Assembly (NCBI RefSeq): GCF_000002995.4
Contig: NW_025062476.1
Location: forward strand, 11,096,501 to 11,160,500
Direction of reading: 5' to 3'
Length of the DNA: 64,000 nucleotides
Origin: Brugia malayi
Lineage: Eukaryota > Nematoda > Chromadorea > Rhabditida > Onchocercidae
In this document: piece after piece, positions 40,069 through 52,670 of the stretch
How positions within the stretch are numbered: the first letter of the stretch is position 1
How the letters are laid out: every line of letters begins with the position of its first letter
Notes under the pieces: generated by a model
Seen by the model: only the letters and a program-made list of their open reading frames with translations
Told to the model about the DNA's origin: nothing
The model's database searches: none
Program-made: the position numbers and the translations under genes

Positions 40069-43000
40069 ATGTATGTATACATATTTACTGATGTGTATGT
40101 ACATGAATGCATGCATGTGTGTATGTGTGCGTATACGAATGCATGCATATATGCACGTGTGCACGCATGTATGCGTGTATGTGTATGTCTATTTTGATAA
40201 TTCGGCTCATTTCTCAAGAGAAATCTTATCGGAATCTTCACTGCAAATGCAAAATATCCATTGCTATCAGTTTTCGTTGTTTTCTAAAAGAAACTAAATT
40301 GCATCACATAAGATCACTTCCCTCCCTCCCTCTCTCTCTCCCTCCCTCTGCCTCCCTCTCTCTCTCCATCTTTCTCTTTTATCACCCTTTTTCATCATTT
40401 TAATCTCTCAAAGAAACAAAAAAAAAAAAAAAAACGAAAATTCCTTTTCAACAGCCAATTTTTTTTTTTTGAAAGAATCAATGGTACTATTAAAATATTC
40501 GAGAAAAAAAAAGAAAAAAAAAAGCTATTGAAAGAGCTAAAAAGCTTTAAATGAAATATTGTTCTTTACGAAAAATGAAAAATTGTATCATTGAAATATG
40601 TCAAAATTGGATATTTTTATTTTAAAAAGTGAAAAAAATTTTTGTTCTAACTTTTAACTTTTTTTTTTTTCATTGTAAATAGAAAAGAAAAAGAAAAAAA
40701 ATTTTCACATTGTATTTTTTATTTTGGTGGATTTAGCCTAATGCAACTATATATTTGCATTTAAGTAGAAGAAAAGAAAATGAAATGAATTATCAGAAAA
40801 CACAAACTGAAATGAAACTAAATTATCTGAAAAATGATAAAAAGATGAAATAATGTGATGTTGCAGATAGTTTTAGAAATAAATTTCAGAATGCAAATCA
40901 CAACTAACTGTTGTAATAGATTATGTGAATTGAAAGAAAAAAGAAAAATCCAATTAAGTTTTTTTTTTTTTTTTTTTTTTTAAATAATAAAAAAAGCAGA
41001 ATATAAGCTCATCATTCTTTGACTTTATTTTGTGCTATATTTCTTTGATAGAATTAACTGCTATCGTTATCATTATTATCATATTATTACTCTAAGCCAC
41101 ATTCTAGCAGTAAATGCAAATTTTATTACCATTTTCCCATGGAAATAAACTTTAACATTATAGGATGCTTTCCGAACTTTTTACATCAATTTGCTAAATT
41201 ATCTTTCGGAAAGAAGAATGAAAAGAAAATCAATTGATAAACAAATCGTTGAAGATTGAATAATTAAATAATTGTTCGAGAATTAAAGCATAGTTAGTTG
41301 CTGTGGAAGTGAAATGATTAAGTAATTGTTTGAAAGAATTGAAGTACAGTCTTTGAATAATTAGCTGCAATGTGGTTTAGATAAATAGAAAATGATCGAA
41401 GTTACTTACTGCGACGTTTATTATTTATGTTATTATTATTATTATTATTGTTATCACTGTTTATTATTATCATTTTAATATACTATTATTGTTTATTATT
41501 ATGGCTTATCATCATTATTTATCATTATTGTTAATGCCATTACTGTTTGTTATTTCTTACAATTACTATTATTGCTGTTAATTGTTATTACATAGTAAAA
41601 TGATTTCAAAACTAATTTTTTAAAGCGAATAATTTAGAAAGTTTAACGACAATTTATGAAATGGAAATTATAGGATTAGTATAATTTATAATTTCTTTTA
41701 TTTTGAATTAAGAATAAAAAGAAGATTTCAAGATTATACCATTTTATTTGTGTGTAGTAATTTAATCCCAGTTACAAATATATACTTTATTGACTGCTAT
41801 CTTTTGTTTTTCTTTTTTTTTTTTTTTAATTAAAAAGAAATAAGTTCAAATGAAATAACCTAAAATTAATTTGGAGTAATTAAGAACAAAGAAGAAAATA
41901 ATTTCACTTATAAATTATAAAATTGAGCAGATGAAAATAAAATTTTATCACATTTTTAGGTATGGCGAAGATTTGATCGTTACACCATTTGCACAAATTT
42001 TAGCCAGTTTACGAAATGTACGGAATAATTTGATTTTAATTGCAAATGTCCCAGCGGATGAGAGTCGTCCAAGACCAATTCCAAAACGACCGCCACTTCA
42101 TAGCACACCGTTACCGGCTGATGTTATTCAGTGTGGCCAAGATACTCTCGATGAATTGGATTGGTGTTTGGATCAATTGGAAACTATCCAAACCCATCGA
42201 TCTGTATCAGATATGGCATCTAGTAAAGTAAATCATTACAATACTATATTATTAAGTTTTTCTTTTCTTAAAAAAGGAAGAAAATGTTAGTTTTGGGTTT
42301 CATTCTTTTCTGATTATTCATTTGTTTAAAATTAAAATATCTTTAAAAAAATATAGTTTTCTAAATGATTAATATTTTCTCGACTAAATATTATACACTT
42401 ATCGCTTTTTGATGAAAATTTGAAAAGCAAAATATATGTAATGATATACTGAAGATTTTAATTAAATGATTTAAATTAAATAGTTAACTGGAATTTTTCA
42501 AAAATAAATAAAATTCATCCATTTCATAAATGTCAATTCATGAATGACTGATTATTTGATAGGTATCATAATATTATAACATGTTTTTTTTTTTCTAATA
42601 TTATAAGATGAGGAATTTTTTTGAAGAGAACATGAAAAATAATCCTTAATCAATAATTTTTAATATTATATTTAATCAAAAAAGAAAAAAAAAACTTGAC
42701 CTCTTTCTTTGATAATTTCAGAAGAGATTAATAAATTTGGAAATTTTGAAAATTAATGAAAGGAGAAAATAAATTTAATTTTCCATTACTAAACATTTAT
42801 TTTGATAAAACGATATCTCTTCTAAAAGTGAATTAAAAAAGTTGTAGGAAATGATTGCTAGCAAAAATTATTGACTAATCTCTTGATATCGATTGACAAT
42901 TAATTACTAGTACACATAGTAATTATTACTAGTAATGAAATTTCTCTCACCACGGCTTATTCATATCTCATTTTAAATTTTAAAGTTTTAAATTATTTAT

Positions 43001-46000
43001 TTAATCTATATACAGTGAAAAAAAAATTTTTTTTTTGCAAATTTTTTAAATTCTTCCTGTGATAATATCAGAAATAAAAGAAAAAAAAACTAATAAATTT
43101 AAAAATTTTTTAAATAGCAAAAGAAGAAAACCAATTTAATTTTCCATTACTAAACATTAAATATTTAAATTTTCCATTCATATGTACACAAATTTGAATA
43201 TGCTTCAATGGATTTTACTAAAATTTAATAAAAAAATTACATCAAATTAAATTATATGTATTTTAATGATAAATAATATGTGACATTTATTGATATTTTT
43301 GCTTAATTCATTGTGAATGCTAATTTCAAGGACTAATTTTTCATTCATTCTCTTTGTCTTTTTCTTTTCTCCTTCTCTTCTTCTGCTCTCTTTTGCGCAT
43401 TTGACACTATTATGCGCATTTGACATACAAGGTAAGCTTAATTTGAATAATGTCTAACGTTCATTCCTTAAACACATTTGTATACAATTTAATGTAAGTG
43501 AATTTTTTTAAGAAATATTATTTCATAAGTGTAACATAGCTTTGCAATTTTAGTTTATCAGATAAATTTGTAGTTAATTTGCTTCTTTTTTATGATAATA
43601 ATGATAAATTGGTCTGCCTTTAATTCCTTCTTTCGCAGTTTATATCAAATATAATAGTTAATTAAACTAAAATTATTGATTTATGCAAAAAAAATAAAAA
43701 AAATTTTTGTCAGTTATAGATTTAATTGATCATCAAATATCACAAAAAAAAAAAAAGAAAGAAGACAAGGTAGTATTAACTTTAACTATTTATTCATTCA
43801 TTCATTTATTAACAAAAAAAAAAAAAAGTGGAATGAATGAATAAATTATTTAAAATATTTATTTGACCGTCAAAATTAAATTCAATGAATGTACTATGTT
43901 TGCAACAAATTCATTTCATTCTTTCAATTTTTTTTTTCTTCCTTAATATTTCAATTATCAGTGATTTAAAAATTTTTTTTCCTTCCCTTTTCTTCCTTTT
44001 CCATTTTTTTTTTTTTTAAATATATTCCGTATCTTATTCATTTTGCTAATTCTTTCTTCAACGGAAATGAAATTTAAAAAAAGATTGAACAAACTTTCTT
44101 ATCCTATTTAATCATTTCATTCATTCACTTTTTTCCATCTATCATACAATTTCTTATCTTTCATAATGATTGATAAAATTAACAAAAAAAAAAGAAAAAA
44201 GTTAAGAGAGAAAAATAAATGACTTTTAGATTATCACATTTAATTTCCTTTCCTTTGTTTTTTTTCTCTTTGCAGTTTCGTAAAATGCTCAACAAAGAGC
44301 TTGTACACTTTGCGGAATCATCTAAATCGGGTACACAAATATCACAATTTCTTATCAATACTTATATGGATAAGGATGATGACGATGTATCACAAAATTT
44401 AAGGGTAATTTTTAAATCACTTATTTCGCTTTTTTTTTTTTTTTTCCTAATAAATTTTAAATATTAATGTAATTTTTGCAAATCTAGTTTTTTATTTGTT
44501 TTTTTTGTTGTTTTTTTTTAAATTAATTTTTTACTCCATTTATTTTCTTAAATTAAATTATTTTGGAAATTATTTAAATTTCTTTAAAAAAGAAAAGAGA
44601 AGTAACAAATGAATATAATAAGAATGATTAATAACAATAACATTTTGTATTACTGTTTAATTTTCCTCTTAATTACTATTCGAAGAGTAATCATAGCTGT
44701 TGTAGTAAATACAACATCATTTGTTTACAATTTCATTTCTTTGTTTACATGAACTTTTTCCTCCTTTCTCTTTCAAAATTTTTTTTTAAAAATATTTTGT
44801 CATTTTGCTCCCCAATTCCATAATACATACTAAAATTTGCTTCAATTCAATTCATTTATTCAAATAATAAAAAATTAGCATAAAAAAAAAATTTTTTTTT
44901 CATAGAAAAAAGTTGACATTAAAATTTTGAAATTAATAAAATTTGATTATGATTTTGTATAATATAATTTTCCAAAAAAAAAAATAAAAAAATTAAATAA
45001 ATTACAATCGATTTCCAATTCATTAATTCATGAATTGCAGTTGAAATTTTTGCAATCGTTAAATTTCATAAACGTTTATTTATTTATTTAATTCTTTTAA
45101 AATTCAAAATATTTTTTTGCACATATTATTGAAATTTTTGAATTACATATTAACAAAAAAAAAAAAAAAAAAAAAAAAAAAGATTGTAAAATAAACAATA
45201 ATTACAAATGCAGGTACCGGATGAAACAGCATCTACTTCTTCCTTAGATAATGTTTCAATATCATTGTTGGGTAAAGCTAAGACGGCGGCAATGTCACGA
45301 ATTATTGGCATACGTAAGCTAAAATCACCCCGCGGTGGTCATATACCAGAATATGGCGTTGATGGTCACAAAGAATTAGAAGTTTATATGCAAAAGGTAT
45401 ATCTAAAAAAAAAATTATAATCCATATCACCCAATATAATTTTAAAATATTGAATTTTAACTTTTTTTTTTTTAGAAAAAAATTTGATCATATCATTTAA
45501 ACAAATGTATTATTACATTAGAAAATATAAGGAAAAATCAAAAAAAAAAAAAAACAAGAATTTTAGATATTAATTAGATTAGTTAATGAATTAATTGCTA
45601 TGGTAAAAGTATGAACGAAAGCAATAAAAATAAATATTCTTAAATGATACTTTGATTATAAATTATAAGCTGAAAAATTGTATGATTTTTTTAAAATATA
45701 TTCTAAAGAACTAACACATTTGTCACACTTACTCTTTTGTTTGTTTGTTTTTTTTTTCTTCGATTTTTCTTTTCAAATAATTTCATTTTTAAAAAACTTT
45801 TATTTAAGCTTGATGAATGGGGCCCAAATGTATTCAAAATACAAGAATTCAGTAAAGGACATTCGCTTACTTCTATTACTTTCACTATTATGGAAGTCAG
45901 TTTAAATTCTCTTTTTTTTTTTTTTTATTCAAATTTTATTTCTTAGAAAATATTTTAAAATTTTTTCCTTCATTTAAATTATATTATTAATAATGATATC

Positions 46001-49000
46001 GTGCAACAAATTAAATCCTACATGTAATTAATGCTATTTTTACAAGCCTTTTTAATACTTTTTCATTTTCGATTATTTAAAATTTATAGCTTAAATAATT
46101 AAAAAAATTGAATAATAGCAGAATGATTTATATAAACAATCAATGATTCATTTTTAATTGCGTACTTTTTTTTTTTTTTTTTTGCAATAGGAAATTATTT
46201 ATAATTCGATTTTTTTTTATGTATAAAATTATTTATTCATAATTTATTTCATCGATTTTATATACTTTTTTTTTTAATTCAAATACATTTATTTCATACA
46301 ATACTATTAGCACTTTATATCTCAAGCAAAGTTATTTAGCGTAAATGACAAAAAAAAAAAACAGAATAAAAAAGAGCAATAATAAATTATTATTTAAAAT
46401 TTCAACTATTACTTATTTAAATACGATTTAAAGTTTAAAATATATTAAATTAATGACAATTGCTAATGCATCAAAGTTAATTTAATTGGATGGAAAATAT
46501 TTCAAATTGCTAAAGTATTATTGCACTTCATGCGCCGATGATTAATTCTCCTTTGCATCATTAACCATTTAACTGAACGCTTTTTTTGTAAAAAGAAAAA
46601 AGGAAATAATTCGAGAATGAAGCAAAAATGAAAAAATCCAATAAAAGTTCCGGAACCTTTTTTTTTTTTTTTTGATAAATGCCGAAATAATAGTTTTGTT
46701 TTCACATCAAAAAAAAAAAAAAAATGAAAGAAATGAACTCCTACAATTTAATTTCATTTTATACCAATCAGAAATTAAATTATCGATTGTGATAGGGATG
46801 CTCTAAAAATTTAAAAAAAGATAGATGAAAATTGAAATGCAATTTTTTGTTTTGTATTTGAGTATTTGAATTAAGTTAAAATTTTTATGATAATTGCATG
46901 GATTATTCATTATTGGTAAAAAAAAAAGGAAAAAATCAAACGACAACTTTGCCAATTATACAAAATTTATGGTTAAACATTATTGTCAATTCGAGTTTAT
47001 TAATATTTTAATTAACCATCTAAAAATTTTATTAAAAGAAGGCAATTAATATTAACTTCTCCTTTTTATTTTTTATTTTTGAAAATATCATTAATCATTA
47101 CTGTAACTGATAGCTTAACATTTTGTAGCAAAGATAACACTCTACAATTTATCTATGCTATAATATACGATTCAAATAATAATTAGCAAAAATTTATGAT
47201 CTTTACAGATATATTAATTATCCTTAAAAAAATTTTTTTTTTCTTTTTATTATTTTTTAGTTAAATTATTTGATAGATATTTTCAGAAACGTGGTTTATT
47301 GAAAACATTTGAAATTCCATCAAGTATTTTGTTAAATTATTTGCTACATTTGGAGCATCACTACAGGGATAATCCTTATCATAATCAAGTTCATGCTGCT
47401 GATGTCACTCAATCTGTCAACGTTCTCATCTCATCACCAGCTCTTCAGGTTTTATCATTTATTTCCAATGTTATTATTATAATAATTATTATTAACATTG
47501 TCGTTACCGTCATTATTATTATCATTAATTATTACAATTATTTTTTATATTTATCATTACTACCTTGCAACAAATTTATTTTATCAATTAATCATTTCTC
47601 TTTCTTTTACCACTATATAATTTAAGATAAAATATATATATTTCAAATGACATTTATAAATTTTTTTCTCATGAAAATTCGAAGGAGAGAAATAGTATTA
47701 AAAATTTATATTTGGATTTTCCTTTTTTGTTATAATTTTTGCACGAAGAGAAATATTAACAGAAAAAAATTATTTTTTTTTTTTTTTTTGTTGAAAATTT
47801 CAGAATGTTTTCTCGGAATTAGAAGTATTAGCATCGATATTTGCTGGTGCTATACATGATGTTGATCATCCCGGTTTTACTAATCATTACCTCATTAATA
47901 CTAGTAACTTTTTTTCTTCATATTAAAATAAAATTTAAAAAAGTCAAAAGAAGATTTTTTTTTTGTCGGTTATAAAAGAAGAAAAGAAATGCTTATCATT
48001 GCATCATTATATTAACTTTTTTTAAGTTCAAAATTTCATTTTTATTTTTCCAATCTAATTATTATCTCATTAATACTTGTAACTTTCCTGATTAGTTCAT
48101 TTTAACTCAAAAAGAAAAGAAAAATTCAAAAATTTATCATTGTATGTTCATAATGTATGTTAAAATTTTATTTTCTTATTAAATATAACTTTTTCATTTC
48201 TATATTTAAATTTATTTTCATCCTTCTTTTTTTTCTTTCATTATGAAATAAGTAAATTTGTAAATTTTCAAATAAATTGATTTCTTTTTTTTCTTATTTA
48301 TTTTTTTTTAAATTATTTCTTTTTTTTTTTTTTTTTTTTTTTATAGATTCGGAATTAGCTATAATGTATAACGATGAATCAGTGCTTGAACAACATCATT
48401 TAGCAGTTGCATTCAAATTATTGCAAGATTCTAACTGTAATTTTATCGTTTCACTTAATAAAAAACAACGTCAATTATTCCGAAAGCTTACAATTGAAAT
48501 GGTTTGTTTCTTTTTTTAAAATTCATTTCAAATATACGCAAATATTTTAATTATACAATTATTTTATCATATTATATTATCTAATAAATATTATATTTTA
48601 TTCACTTTTTTTTTAATTCTTATATTTCATTTATGTTACAATTTTTCATTATTTTCCTCAATAATATTCTAATTTATAATATAATATAATTTTTTTTAAC
48701 ATAATAATAACTAAAATTTTTCATCTAATAAGAAATTCATAAGTAAGCTTATGATATATTTCATTCATTTGAATGGATTATATTTTAATTGTTATCACTA
48801 TATTATAATTTATCGAAGTGATTTTTTTTATATATGTTAAAATTATACGTTAAATTTTAATTATTCCTAATGTAATAATTCACATAATGTAAACTCTCTC
48901 ATTATTAATTATCATTTATCATGGATAATAATACTTGCAAATGTTCCTGAATTAATGATATTTTCTAATTTGTTTAAAAAAAAGAGAGCAAAAAACGATG

Positions 49001-51028
49001 TTATTAAAATAAAACAAATTTCTAAACTTTTTCTTTATTTGGTAACTTTTACATTCTTTGATATCACTTACTCATTAAGCAAACATTATAAAAATTTTTC
49101 TCTTCCTTGTTTCAATGAAATATAATTTGAAGAAAATGTTGTAAATTTAAAAAATATTAAAATAAAAGAATGTAAGAATTGAACTATTCTAAAAATTGTT
49201 ACTTTAAAATTTCTTACTTTTGCTCATTATTAGATTCAATCAATAATTTGTATTTTCTAACCGGTATAACCAATTGTAGGTGTATATATTATCTAATTAT
49301 ACCTTTTTTTTCTTACTTACAGGTATTAGCGACAGATATGTCAAAGCATATGAGTATATTAGCTGATTTAAAAACTATGGTTGAAGCAAAAAAAGTCGCT
49401 GGTTCATCAGTTTTAACATTGGATAAAACTGATCGCATACAGGTTTTTCCCATTAAATCAATAATTGAAATTTGCATATCTGTCATTTATATATTTTTTT
49501 ATAAGTAAATTATTATTTCCTATAAATATTTTTTAGGTTATGCAAACAATGATTCATCTGGCAGATTTATCAAATCCAACAAAACCAATCGATTTATATA
49601 GTATTTGGGTAAAAAATATAATGGAAGAATACTGGAGACAAGGTGATAGGGAACGAGATTTAGGTATTGATATTTCACCGATGTGTGATCGAAATAATAT
49701 AACGATCGCAAAATCTCAGGTAGTTACAAAAAATTATTATATATTTATCAGTGATTGAATTTTATTGAGCATAATTTAATAGCGATTATCAAAAGTATCT
49801 TATATGAAAATTATCATAAAGTAATATCATGATTAACTATGCTATCACAGCTTAACATAAGAAGCACTATCATTTAAGTGGATTGTTCTTATGATATCAG
49901 TAATTCTTCGTTCTTTCTAAATTCATCAAATTCATTGGAAAGTCGGCAATAATGAAGAGAACATCTTTTTTAAATATGTAATTTTATGCAGAAAATAGCT
50001 ATCAGTATATAATTTCTGTTAGCATATAAGTGTGAGATGAAAAAATTAATTAATTAATAGTAATGATTGATAATATTAATAATAACAATTTATAGTATAT
50101 ATAATAATAATTATAAATAATAATAATTTATAGTAATAAATCATAATGAAATAATAATAAGAAAAAAAGAATACTTAATAGTAAATTATAATAATAAATA
50201 ATAAATGATAATAGCAGCAAATAAGTATTTAGCATTTATTTAATAAACTAAATGTAAAATTATTATTTTCAGGTTGGCTTCATTGATTTTATCGTGCATC
50301 CATTATTTGAAACATGGGCAGATTTGGTGAATCCACATGCACAATATATACTTGATCAACTTGAATTTAATCGTGAATGGTATCACTTTTTCATCATATA
50401 TATACATATCAAAGAAAAAAAAAAATTATATTTTAAGCTTTTTCAAATTGGATTTTATTTCGAATTGAATAAATTAACAGAACAAAAGAACCATAAATGC
50501 TTCTTTTTTTTTTTCTCCATTTAAAAATATAATAGGAGCAACATTGAATCACTAATAAGTATTATTGATGAAGTGGAATTGTAAATTAAGGTTGCAAATT
50601 AGGCAATAGAGTAAAAGTATTGTGAAAATTGAAATTAATCATTTTATATTTCAGGTATCAAACTCGTATACCGGAAGAGCAAGAGAAGCATGATGTAATA
50701 ATGATCGAGGAAAATGATGCAAATGTTGAAAGTACGACAATTTTTCAGTCATCACAGCAGCAATCTTCTCCAAATGAAATCAGCAATTTGAAGCAATTTG
50801 ATTCCACCAAAGTAATTTAATTCTTAATTTTTTTTTTTTTAAGTGATCATTTTTTAATTGCTAACATTTGCATCATCTAGATTAGTCTTAGCTAATTTAT
50901 TTTTTTTTTTCGATACTCTTTTTTTTTTTTTTTTTTTCGATACTTTTTTCGATACTCATTTAGTTTTTCCTTTTTTTTTTCAACTTTGATAAAACTAATC
51001 TTTTATGTTTTAGGAAACGAAAGAATGA
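37020..51028 (+). CDS. pde-4: cAMP-specific 3',5'-cyclic phosphodiesterase, PDE4 family (long form)
   Basis: PDE4 enzymes hydrolyse cAMP to 5'-AMP and end cAMP/PKA signals. Exons, all in phase: 37020-37291, 41960-42227, 44276-44404, 45214-45396, 45809-45895, 47287-47448, 47804-47903, 48347-48501, 49323-49442, 49537-49719, 50273-50379 and 50655-50820 (TAA), giving 643 aa. A last intron from 50812 to an exon 51014-51028 is an in-phase alternative ending KETKE. UCR1 has the PKA site RRESFLYR and [18 protein letters not shown]2 has [16 protein letters not shown]. The catalytic domain keeps the metal ligands in YHNQVH (about H345, H349), HDVDHPG (H385, D386) and ADLSNP (D502), plus the nucleotide-holding Gln in SQVGF (Q553). 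The C-tail after FNREWYQ lacks the PQSP-type ERK site of many vertebrate forms. The 4.7 kb first intron and the distal exons at 21-28 kb suggest several promoters. Confidence 0.93.
39973..40067. repeat. (TG)n microsatellite, 95 bases, one interruption
   Basis: An almost pure GT/TG run broken only by C39995, embedded in alternating TGTATG/TGCATG sequence from 39903 to 40190. Alternating purine-pyrimidine DNA of this length can adopt Z-form, and it should be length-variable between individuals. It sits in a PDE4 intron. Confidence 0.95.
40315..40370. repeat. CTCC/CT pyrimidine tract
   Basis: Low-complexity CCCTCCCTC and CTCTCTC sequence about 250 bases downstream of the TG microsatellite in the same intron. 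Confidence 0.8.
42711..43158. repeat. Two diverged copies of a ~90-base intronic segment
   Basis: Copy 1 (42711-42798) and copy 2 (43061-43158) share GATAAT-TCAGAA, AATAAATTT, an A/G-rich middle and the same ending (TTTAATTTTCCATTACT, then AAACATT). They look like an old local duplication inside the PDE4 intron after exon 2. Confidence 0.6.
47881..48087 (+). repeat. Duplicated exon end plus donor in PDE4
   Basis: The 3' end of exon 7 with its donor (47881-47912, containing CTCATTAATACTAGTAAC) recurs in the next intron at 48056-48087 with about 28 of 32 bases identical, including the GTAACTTT donor core. The exon frame hits a stop in the intron before reaching the copy, so the copy is not a simple extension. 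Confidence 0.7.
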
Positions 51029-52670
51029 TAACGATAGAAAACTATAAGAATGAATATTGCAAGCATTTGTAAAAGAAAATTAAAACTTCAAATTCCTTTG
51101 GAAGACAAAGATAGCTTTAATATTCTATGAATCTTCCAATGTTAAAGATATTTAATAATAATATCTAATAATATTTCTGCAAAGTTTTATACGGCTTTTT
51201 GGAATTGCAATTTTGTTTTTCATTTTTGTGAAATAAATGCTGACAGAATAAAAAAATTTACAAAAATTAATAAAAGAAATTGAATGATTAATTCTTGTCA
51301 CTAAAAATTGTTTAATGCTTCCATTAAGCTAAAATATGTATTAGTGTTTGTTTATCAATTTGCATTTTTTTTTCCCTTTTTTAATTCTCTTTTTCTAAAG
51401 AATTGAAATTATTTCTTGCCCTAGATTATTCGGTAAAAATCAGAAGAAGACGGATAAGCTGTGAAGTAAGAAATCTTTGGTATTTTCTCCACACCTATGA
51501 ATTTCGATCTTTTTTAATCTTAAAAATCCCAAACAATTGTTGATAAAAAAATAATGTAAAAAATTTCCTTTTCTTAGATACCAACAATATTTCCTACTAT
51601 CAATGTTAATTTAATGTTTTGAATAGAGATTCACATGGATTAAAATCATTTTTTAAAAAATCTTCCTCCATTTATAATACTGATTACGGGCATTAATAAT
51701 AAATGAATCATCTAACCAAAAAAATAATACCAAAACAGGTAAACCGACTGTTACGGGCACTCTTTTTAATGATTAATCTATTTTGTATAATTACCACCTG
51801 TTTTGTGATATTTGCTTTCATCATGCTGATGTTTTTTTTTTTTTTTTTTTTTTTTTTATGTCAACTTACGTAGCTGAATCAATGCTTTAATATAAATAAA
51901 TTTTCGATTATTCCAATCATTGATGCTTTAAAAATATTATATGAACATTCAGAAATACTATCCAATGGTTATATATCCATGAACTATCCGTACCTTTTCA
52001 ATCAGTTAAAAATTTTTTCATTTCCGTTTCTTCTTTTGCTACAATTCGCTACTACATATATAGACTTTCGAACGATTAACTCTAGGAAATTTCAACTAAT
52101 TCGAAATTGTTTGACCAATTAACACTACTCATTCATACTCTTTTCCTCTCTTCCTGCACAGTCCATGTCAAGATTCAAAATTAAGGATACAGCCGAAGAG
52201 AACAATGTACGGTTTTTTTCTAGATTAACATTCTATAAAACAAAATCCTTTTATTTGAATAATTTCACCTTTGCACATTGTTTCTCATTCTAAAACCATG
52301 AAGATGTATCTCAGTAAATCTAAGAAAATTTATTAAGATACTGCTTCATCGCTGAAAGATGAGATCAAAAGTCGGTTAATTATGAAGAAAATACTAGTAG
52401 GAAATTATGTTTTGCTTGTAATCAAATAACAATGAAATATTCTTTGTATTTTTCTACTATCTAAAATTATCTAGCTATAGGCAAGGAAGCTAAAAGGCTG
52501 CTCTGAATCAAAATTACTTTAGAATGACTTTTATCATATGAAATTAAATTACAGAGGCTCATCAAGGCATTTTTTTTTTTTTTTTTTTTTCACCATAAAG
52601 CATTACAAATAACAAATAAAATAATGATGAATATAAATTAGGAAAAAACAAACACACATATTGAGCTGAA
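51029..52670. other. Intergenic between convergent PDE4 and RUS genes
   Basis: Both 3' flanks lie here. The sequence is AT-rich with T runs near 51832-51857 and 52570-52590. No additional exon or RNA gene was recognised. Confidence 0.5.
51232..51237 (+). terminator. Poly(A) signal AATAAA for PDE4
   Basis: A canonical AATAAA lies about 200 bases after the alternative stop at 51028 and about 410 after the stop at 50820. Confidence 0.5.

Larger units (their letters stand above)
37292..41959 (+). other. First intron of the proximal PDE4 transcript (4.7 kb)
   Basis: It holds T runs, the (TG)n microsatellite at 39973-40067 within a wider TG/TGTA-rich block (39903-40190), a CTCC/CT tract (40319-40370), and ATT triplets (41425-41590). 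No further exon in the required phase was found. Confidence 0.5.

Noticed and set aside
39754..40297. Several long Cys/Val- or His/Thr-rich reading frames on both strands
   Set aside because: They are translations of the TG microsatellite and occur in every frame.
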